Below, piece after piece: positions 1-4,652 of a DNA stretch of 5,738 nt. Each line of letters begins with the position of its first letter. Within the stretch, counting starts at the first letter, position 1. The notes below the pieces were generated by a model, which had not been told where the DNA came from, searched no databases, and saw only the letters and a list, made by a program, of their open reading frames with translations. A program made the translations under genes and the position numbers. The stretch comes from a bacterium (GTDB taxonomy: Bacteria; UBP15; UBA6099; DSWB01), in assembly GCA_020061125.1 (NCBI GenBank), contig JAGUYV010000419.1:1-5738 (forward strand). The letters are read 5' to 3'.

Positions 1-2656
1 AGGCGTTGGCCAGTGTGCAGGCCGGGGCGGATTCGCCCCAGGGGTAGGTGCGCGCCGTGGTGCCGCGCGCGGCTTTTTCCCACTCGGCTTCAGTCGGAAG
101 GCGGCCGCCGGAGAAGTTGCAGTATGCCTCGGCGTTGCTCCAGCTCACATAAATCACCGGGTAGTTTGCATAGGCCGGGTTGCCGTAGTAGGACGGCCTG
201 CTGTAAGAAGACGAGGACAGGGGAGCGGAGCATGCGCCCGCGGCCACGCACTGCTGATACTGGGCGTTGGTCACGGAATTTTTCATGATGCGGTATTCAT
301 TGAGATAAATCTGGCGCTGGGGCTGGGCGTCGGTCATGCAGCTCGGCTCGGCCGCGGTGCAGCCCCTGGGGAACGCTCCCCCGGGGATGGTGATCCAACC
401 GTCGTCCGCCTTGTAGGTGCAAACGGAGGTGGTGGTTCCGGGATTCTCGCAGGTGTCAATGGTGCCGGAATTGCCGTCATTGCAGTCCGCGTTGGTGAGG
501 CAGGCGATGGGGGTGTGAGAGCAGGAGGCGTTGGCCGCGCCCGCGTTCACGCATGAGTCCAGGGTGTAGGGATTGCCATCGTTGCAGTCGCCCGCGCTGA
601 AGCATGCGATGATAGTCTGTTCGCAACTGGCCGCGGCGGTGCCGGGGTTGACGCAGGTGTCAATGGTGGACTTGTATCCGTCTTCGCAGTCCGCGTTGCT
701 GATGCAGGCCACGGTCAGGTGGCTGCATGACGAGGCGGTAGTGCCGGGGTTCATGCACACATCCTGGGTGTAGGCGTTTCCATCGTTGCAGTTGGCGTCC
801 GTGGCGCAGGCGATGGCCGTGTGCGTGCAGGCCGCGGAGGCGGTTCCGGGGCTGGAGCAGGCGTCCAGGGTGAGATCGTTGCCGTCGCTGCATTCGGAGT
901 CCGTGATGCAGGCCACGGCCGTGTAGGAGCAGGCTGCGGAGGCGGCGCCGGCGTTGTTGCAGGTGTCGGCGGTGTAAGCGTCCTGGTCGTCACAGTCCGC
1001 GTTCGTGGAGCACAGGGCCGGGGTGTAGACGCACACCGCGGTTTCCGTGCCCGCTGCCGAGCAGGTGTCCACTGTGGCGGCATCGCCGTCATCGCAGTGG
1101 GTATCGGCCGTGCAGGACACGCAGACCGCCGCGGCCGTTCCACCGTTCACGCAGTAGCCGCCGCCGCAGTCCGCGTCCGTGCTGCATTCCGTTCCCTGCG
1201 GGGTGTGTTCGCACACCGCCGTGGCCTGGCCGGGATTCATGCACGAGTCCGCAGTGTCCGCGTCGCCGTCGTCGCAGTCCGTGTCCGCGCAGCAGGCCGG
1301 GGCCGCTTCGTCGTAGCCCATCATCACGACCACATTCCACACGGCCCGCGCTTTTTTGATGTTGCGAGAAGTGCGGATCATCTTGTATCCGGATTTCACG
1401 GCCGTGACGCTTCGCTGCGCGCCGTAGGGCACATTGCTGAAGTAGGCGTTGCCTTTGGCGTCCGTAGTCTGCGTCTGGGAATAGCCGTCCGCGGTGAAGG
1501 TGACCGTGGCGTCCTGCAGGGGGCCGCCGCTGCCCTGAATGCCAACTACATGGACCCGCACGCAGTGCGTGCCGCGTCCGCTGCGGCAGCGTTTGCGCCA
1601 GTTCTTATCCGTGTTCTGTTTCCAGTAGTTGATGAATCCCCGGACCGTGTGGTCGAACCCGTGGCCGTGGCCCTGGGCGGTCATGCCGCCGGACACCTGC
1701 GTGCTGGCTGTGCAGGCCATGACGGGCGGCTGAACCGGCGCGGGTTCCGCGGGCGGGGCCGGGGCGGGGATGGAGATCTCGATGGCGTTTTCGACCGTGT
1801 CCTGCACCTGGCCGCCGCCGGGGGTGTTGTGGACAATTTGCTTGAATTCGTCGTTGACCTGCTGCTGCTGGCCCGTGGTCACATCAAGGAGATCCACGAC
1901 CGGCGCGGGCTGCGTCTGGTCCATGGTGAGCGCAGCCTGCATGTGCGAGAGCAGGGCTTCGAGAGCTTCGGGACTGATGTCCGCGCCGCGAATGGCGCCG
2001 TTGCCGCGCGCTCTGGCTTCGAGCACGATGCCGCGCATGCCCTCAACCACTAGAGTGGTGGATGCATCCAGGGCCACGCCGCTTTTCTCGCGCCTCGCCT
2101 TGTCCTCGTCAGAGAACAGGACCACGGTTTTGACCGAGAACACGCGGGTCTGGCCGTTGACCGTGAACTCCCGGCTTGCCGCGAGCACGATGTTCCTGCG
2201 GGCCGGAACCACCAGAGAAAACGAGCCGTCCGCGGCCGTTTCCGCGCTCAAGCCCTGGATGGGAACCAGTTCTCCGTTTTCATCCACTTCGCAGGGGATC
2301 ACGGTTGCGCCCAGAATGGGCAGGTCGCGGCCCGTGGCGTTGAGAGCAGAGCGGGCGCCCATGCGCGGTTCGCCGGACAGCTCGGCGGGGCCGTACACCA
2401 CGCCCTTGAGCGCCACGACTTCCTCGTCCGCGGCTGCGGACAAGGTCTCCGGGACTGCCGGTGAGGGAGTGGTTCCGCCGCCTCCGCCGCAGCCAGCTTG
2501 CAGCGCGGCGAGGGCGCACAAAATCAGCCCCAGAAGGGCTTTTTTCGTGGAATAATGTGCTGTGATTATGGCGGGGATGGGGAGCCGGGCCGATGCGCGG
2601 CGCGCGCTGTTAGGTTCAGTTGTACCTGACCCGTTATCATCGCTGCGCCGTTTCAT
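1..2656 (-). CDS. Large cysteine-repeat lipoprotein with C-terminal FGE-sulfatase (SUMF1-type) domain; partial, runs off left edge
   Basis: One uninterrupted frame of 885 codons, translated base by base; the C-terminus lies beyond position 1. Start: the ATG at 2656 is preceded by GGGAGG with an 8-base gap, and no ATG, GTG or TTG occurs in frame between it and the signal core. Domains: residues 1-37, hydrophilic extension; 38-56, KK then a hydrophobic stretch ending LQAGC and a Gly run, so a probable lipidated Cys56, although Gln at -3 is atypical for a lipobox; about 80-205 and 364-444, beta-rich modules with carboxypeptidase-regulatory-like features (DATVTFTADGY, TDAKGNAYFSNVPYG); 297-311, Pro/Ala linker; 326-365, His-rich then basic; 455-752, nine Cys-rich repeats; 753 onward, FGE-sulfatase fold (GWITIPGGAFPRG, VTNAQY, PVIYVSWSNAEAYC, GRLPTEAEWEKAARG, YPWG). 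The FGE family includes formylglycine-generating enzyme but also many proteins of other or unknown function; the catalytic part is not visible. Probably cell-surface or periplasmic. Function unknown; transcribed divergently from the regulator. Confidence 0.9.
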   Translation of the reverse strand, partial: MKRRSDDNGSGTTEPNSARRASARLPIPAIITAHYSTKKALLGLILCALAALQAGCGGGGGTTPSPAVPETLSAAADEEVVALKGVVYGPAELSGEPRMGARSALNATGRDLPILGATVIPCEVDENGELVPIQGLSAETAADGSFSLVVPARRNIVLAASREFTVNGQTRVFSVKTVVLFSDEDKARREKSGVALDASTTLVVEGMRGIVLEARARGNGAIRGADISPEALEALLSHMQAALTMDQTQPAPVVDLLDVTTGQQQQVNDEFKQIVHNTPGGGQVQDTVENAIEISIPAPAPPAEPAPVQPPVMACTASTQVSGGMTAQGHGHGFDHTVRGFINYWKQNTDKNWRKRCRSGRGTHCVRVHVVGIQGSGGPLQDATVTFTADGYSQTQTTDAKGNAYFSNVPYGAQRSVTAVKSGYKMIRTSRNIKKARAVWNVVVMMGYDEAAPACCADTDCDDGDADTADSCMNPGQATAVCEHTPQGTECSTDADCGGGYCVNGGTAAAVCVSCTADTHCDDGDAATVDTCSAAGTETAVCVYTPALCSTNADCDDQDAYTADTCNNAGAASAACSYTAVACITDSECSDGNDLTLDACSSPGTASAACTHTAIACATDANCNDGNAYTQDVCMNPGTTASSCSHLTVACISNADCEDGYKSTIDTCVNPGTAAASCEQTIIACFSAGDCNDGNPYTLDSCVNAGAANASCSHTPIACLTNADCNDGNSGTIDTCENPGTTTSVCTYKADDGWITIPGGAFPRGCTAAEPSCMTDAQPQRQIYLNEYRIMKNSVTNAQYQQCVAAGACSAPLSSSSYSRPSYYGNPAYANYPVIYVSWSNAEAYCNFSGGRLPTEAEWEKAARGTTARTYPWGESAPACTLANA
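401..1294 (-). repeat. Nine-unit cysteine-rich tandem repeat inside the lipoprotein gene
   Basis: Residues 455-752 of the lipoprotein. Seven consecutive units (first Cys at residues 515, 549, 583, 617, 651, 685 and 719; DNA 401-1114) have an exact period of 34 codons, 102 bp. The pattern is C-x5-C-x10-C-x9-C, with the next unit's first Cys seven residues later. The consensus resembles C-T-N-A-D-C-N-D-G-N-x-x-T-x-D-T-C-x-N-P-G-T. Upstream lie one 35-residue unit (from 455/456) and one short 24-residue unit (from 491) in which the middle is replaced by CGGGYCVNG. Units differ at many positions, so this is an old, diverged array, not a recent duplication. Four Cys per unit suggests disulfide-stapled small modules outside the cytoplasm; the acidic D-C-N-D-G-N stretch could bind calcium, but that is a guess. 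Similar D-C-x-D-G-N-x-x-T-x-D-x-C repeats are known from secreted proteins of deltaproteobacteria. Confidence 0.9.
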
Positions 2657-2661
2657 CAAAC

Positions 2662-2667
2662 TCGCCT
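2662..2667 (-). promoter_or_regulatory. Ribosome binding site fixing the lipoprotein start
   Basis: On the minus strand the sequence reads AGGGAGGCGAGTTTGATG. The GGGAGG is close to an ideal Shine-Dalgarno match, ending 8-9 bases before the ATG at 2656. It is the main reason for placing the start there, 37 residues ahead of the signal core. A second in-frame ATG at 2689 has only AAGG three bases before it and is a weaker candidate. Confidence 0.65.
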
Positions 2668-2818
2668 CCCTGTTGTCTGTGTTCCCCATGCACCTTGCCG
2701 TTAAACACGATTTACAGAAAATCCGATCAAGGCATGCGCTGTTTGACCCCGTCCCGGCAGTCCCATGCTGCTTCATAAGGCTTGACTTTCCACGGCATTT
2801 CATGTCATGCTGTCATAT

Positions 2819-2837
2819 ATATTGGTTCAACCAATAT
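2819..2837. promoter_or_regulatory. Palindromic operator, GntR/FadR-subfamily type (ATTGGT-TCA-ACCAAT)
   Basis: ATATTGGTT-C-AACCAATAT is a perfect inverted repeat with 9-bp arms around a single central C at 2828. Its core ATTGGT-N3-ACCAAT is the known operator form of PdhR and LldR, members of the same FadR subfamily as the protein encoded 20 bases downstream. A -10-like TATATT (2818-2823) overlaps its left arm, so bound repressor would occlude the promoter; I see no convincing -35 at normal spacing (a TTGACT at 2782-2787 is too far away). Autoregulation of the downstream gene is the natural reading; control of the divergent lipoprotein gene is possible but less supported, because its start is about 160 bases away. 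Confidence 0.75.
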
Positions 2838-2856
2838 GCGGAAAGGGCGGTAGAAA

Positions 2857-3627
2857 ATGGCGAAACCGGATGCAGACAACAAGGAACGAAACGGCGGGAC
2901 CGGGGACCAGGCGGCGCGCAACCGCGTGTCCGATCAGGTGCTTGCGCAGCTTGTGTCCATGATCGTGAGCGGCGAATGCGCGCCCGGACAAAAACTGCCG
3001 CCCGAGCGCGCGCTCGCCGAGCGGCTCGGGGTGAATCGCACCACGCTGCGCGAGGCCCTGCGCAGACTCGAAAGCATGGGTCTCATCGCCGTGCGCCAGG
3101 GCGGCGGCATCACCGTGCAGAACCCCGCCGAGTGCGCCACGCTCGAATATGCGGCGTTTCTCGTGCCGCAGGAACTCGCGGATGCGGACATGATTCTTAG
3201 CTTGGAACAGGCGCGCCGCGTGTTCGCGCTTCAAGCGGTCCGGCTGGCCGCGGAGCGCATCACGGATGAAGGCGCGGTGAGTCTCCACAAAATTATCGAT
3301 GATTTCCCCGGCGCTCCGGATCAGGACCTGCTATCGGGGCAATGGGATTTCCGCCTATTGTCGGAAATCGCGCGCCTGTCAGGAAACATGGCGTTCGTAT
3401 GTTATTTGAACACGATCCGAGACACATTCGGCACGATGCGGCTCGTGTATTCCGGCATAAGCGGCGAGCGGCTCAAAGCCCTGGCCGCGCTGTGCGCTAA
3501 AATGGCGCGCGCCATTGCCGCGGGCAAGAAAAAGAAATCCGTGAAACTCGCGGACCTGTTTCTCCAAGAACAGGCTGCGGCCCTGGCCGTATCGCTCAAA
3601 TCCGCGGCCGCGGGCAAGCGGCAATAG
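2857..3627 (+). CDS. GntR-family (FadR-subfamily) transcriptional regulator
   Basis: 256 residues, the usual size for this family. Residues 22-89 form the winged helix-turn-helix, with the classic order G39-E-C-A-P-G-Q-K-L-P-P-E-R-A-L-A, L57-G-V-N-R-T-T-L-R-E-A-L-R-R-L, G75-L-I and the wing R-Q-G-G-G-I. Residues 95-250 are an all-helical ligand-binding domain of the FadR/FCD type (R120/R121, D164, S175-G-N177). The His of the FCD 'FH' metal motif is Arg166 here and no C-terminal His is evident, so the domain probably does not bind a metal in the usual FCD way and may resemble FadR, which binds its ligand without metal. The ligand is unknown. The operator palindrome lies 20-38 bases upstream of the start. 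It leads a plus-strand set with a glycyl-radical-enzyme activase and an alcohol dehydrogenase, so it probably senses the substrate or an intermediate of that anaerobic pathway. The ribosome site (AAAGGGCGG, gap about 6) is moderate. Confidence 0.93.
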   Translation: MAKPDADNKERNGGTGDQAARNRVSDQVLAQLVSMIVSGECAPGQKLPPERALAERLGVNRTTLREALRRLESMGLIAVRQGGGITVQNPAECATLEYAAFLVPQELADADMILSLEQARRVFALQAVRLAAERITDEGAVSLHKIIDDFPGAPDQDLLSGQWDFRLLSEIARLSGNMAFVCYLNTIRDTFGTMRLVYSGISGERLKALAALCAKMARAIAAGKKKKSVKLADLFLQEQAAALAVSLKSAAAGKRQ

Positions 3628-3628
3628 A

Positions 3629-3657
3629 TTTATAAGGAATCCATTTTTTCATAGAAT
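3629..3657 (+). promoter_or_regulatory. Possible secondary sigma-70-type promoter before the activase
   Basis: The gap between regulator and activase is sharply AT-rich compared with the genes around it. TTTATA (3629-3634) and TAGAAT (3652-3657) sit exactly 17 bases apart, matching 4/6 and 5/6 of the sigma-70 consensus. It could let the activase and dehydrogenase be expressed separately from the regulator. No copy of the GntR palindrome overlaps it. AT-rich gaps throw up such matches by chance, hence the low confidence. Confidence 0.35.
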
Positions 3658-3699
3658 AAAAACAGGATGCGCAAAGCACGCGCGGGCGGAGGCCGGTTC

Positions 3700-4632
3700 A
3701 TGCGGGACAATGCGGTTCAGCCGGATTTCGGCATCGTGTTCGACATCCAGCATTATGCCGTGTACGATGGTCCGGGCATCCGCACCTGCATTTTTTTCAA
3801 GGGATGCCCCCTGCGGTGCGCGTGGTGCCACAATCCCGAGTCGCAGAAACTCAAGCCAGAGGTCTCGTATTTCAAGGACCGCTGCACCGCGTGCGGGGCA
3901 TGCGTGGAGGCGTGTCCCAACCGCGCGATCCGGCTTGTCAAAGGCCGGGTGTCGCGCGACGCGGACCGGTGCTCGGTGTGCGGGGCCTGCGCGGACGCAT
4001 GCTTGAGCCACGCCACGCAAATCATGGGGCGGCGCATGACCGTGGACGAAATCGTGGAAACCGTTGCGCGCGATAAGCCCTTTTACGACAACTCCGGCGG
4101 CGGCGTCACCATTTCCGGCGGCGAAGCAACCGCCCAGCATGAATTCCTGTTCTCGCTCTTGCGCGCTCTGCGGGATCATGAAATCCACACCGCGCTCGAA
4201 ACCTGCGGTTTTTTCCGATCCGACATTATTGAAGATCTCTGCGACCTGGTGAATTTGTTTCTGTTCGATTTCAAGCATTCGGACAACGACGAACACACCC
4301 GGCTCACGGGCGTTGGCAATGTCAGCATCATCCAGAACTTCCGCGCCCTTCTAGAGCGCGCGGGCGCGGCGCGCGTGCTGCCGCGCGTGCCCCTGATTCC
4401 GGGCGCAAACACGCACCCGCAAGCCATTGAGGGCATCATCCGCATACTGACCAGTTCGGGCTACCGGGGCGCGGCGCACCTTATGCCCTACAATTCCATG
4501 GCGCGCACAAAATGGGAAAAAATCGGCAGGGGCCGCGAATACACGGATTTCGGCGCGCTGCCTCCCGAAGACATCGATCGCATTTCCGCACAGTTCGCCG
4601 CGGCCGGATTTACGACACTGGTGAACCATTAG
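3700..4632 (+). CDS. Glycyl-radical-enzyme activating protein (radical SAM, with two extra 4Fe-4S clusters)
   Basis: 310 residues from the ATG at 3700. This start is chosen because GGAGG (3688-3692) lies 7 bases before it; an in-frame ATG at 3667 has no good ribosome site. The protein uses a reductively cleaved S-adenosylmethionine to install a glycyl radical on a partner enzyme in the cytoplasm, and is oxygen-sensitive. Visible features: Y22-D-G-P-G-I-R-T29 and F33-K-G-C-P-L-R-C-A-W-C-H-N-P, giving the radical-SAM C36-x3-C40-x2-C43; a ferredoxin-like insert with C62-x2-C65-x2-C68-x3-C72-P and C91-x2-C94-x2-C97-x3-C101; then S132-G-G-G-V-T-I-S-G-G-E-A for SAM binding. The ferredoxin insert separates it from pyruvate formate-lyase activase and places it with activases of dehydratases, decarboxylases, C-S/C-N lyases and fumarate-adding enzymes. 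I cannot tell which partner it serves, and no glycyl radical enzyme is present here. The dehydrogenase starts 20 bases after its stop, so the two form an operon. Confidence 0.95.
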   Translation: MRDNAVQPDFGIVFDIQHYAVYDGPGIRTCIFFKGCPLRCAWCHNPESQKLKPEVSYFKDRCTACGACVEACPNRAIRLVKGRVSRDADRCSVCGACADACLSHATQIMGRRMTVDEIVETVARDKPFYDNSGGGVTISGGEATAQHEFLFSLLRALRDHEIHTALETCGFFRSDIIEDLCDLVNLFLFDFKHSDNDEHTRLTGVGNVSIIQNFRALLERAGAARVLPRVPLIPGANTHPQAIEGIIRILTSSGYRGAAHLMPYNSMARTKWEKIGRGREYTDFGALPPEDIDRISAQFAAAGFTTLVNH

Positions 4633-4652
4633 GCCGGAAAGGTCCAACCAAA

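Noticed and set aside
401-1114. Regular 102-bp periodicity that could suggest a CRISPR array or satellite
   Set aside because: The period is an exact codon multiple, repeats are diverged at DNA level, and conserved positions are Cys/Asp/Gly codons in a long frame; there is no repeat-spacer structure.
821-2053. A 410-codon open frame on the plus strand opposite the lipoprotein gene
   Set aside because: It is antisense to a continuous minus-strand frame with recognisable domains; its Gly/Val/Arg/Ala-rich product has no motif and arises from high G+C and the 102-bp repeats.
2790-2812. Sigma-54 (-24/-12) promoter upstream of the regulator
   Set aside because: The GG and GC dinucleotides are 13 bases apart rather than 10 and the flanking consensus is missing.
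2782-2823. Full sigma-70 promoter from TTGACT (2782) to TATATT (2818)
   Set aside because: The spacing is 30 bases, far beyond the usual 16-18; only the -10-like element is mentioned, within the operator entry.
2562-3200. Plus-strand 212-codon frame overlapping the intergenic region and the regulator
   Set aside because: Overlaps the clearly coding regulator in another frame, has no ribosome site, and gives an Arg-rich low-complexity product.
3602-3613. CCGCGGCCGCGG perfect 12-bp palindrome
   Set aside because: Lies inside the regulator coding sequence (Ala/Gly codons) in GC-rich DNA; no reason to treat it as a site.
3607-3622. GCCGC-GGGCAA-GCGGC hairpin at the end of the regulator gene as a terminator
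   Set aside because: Only a 5-bp stem, inside the coding region and not followed by a T-tract.
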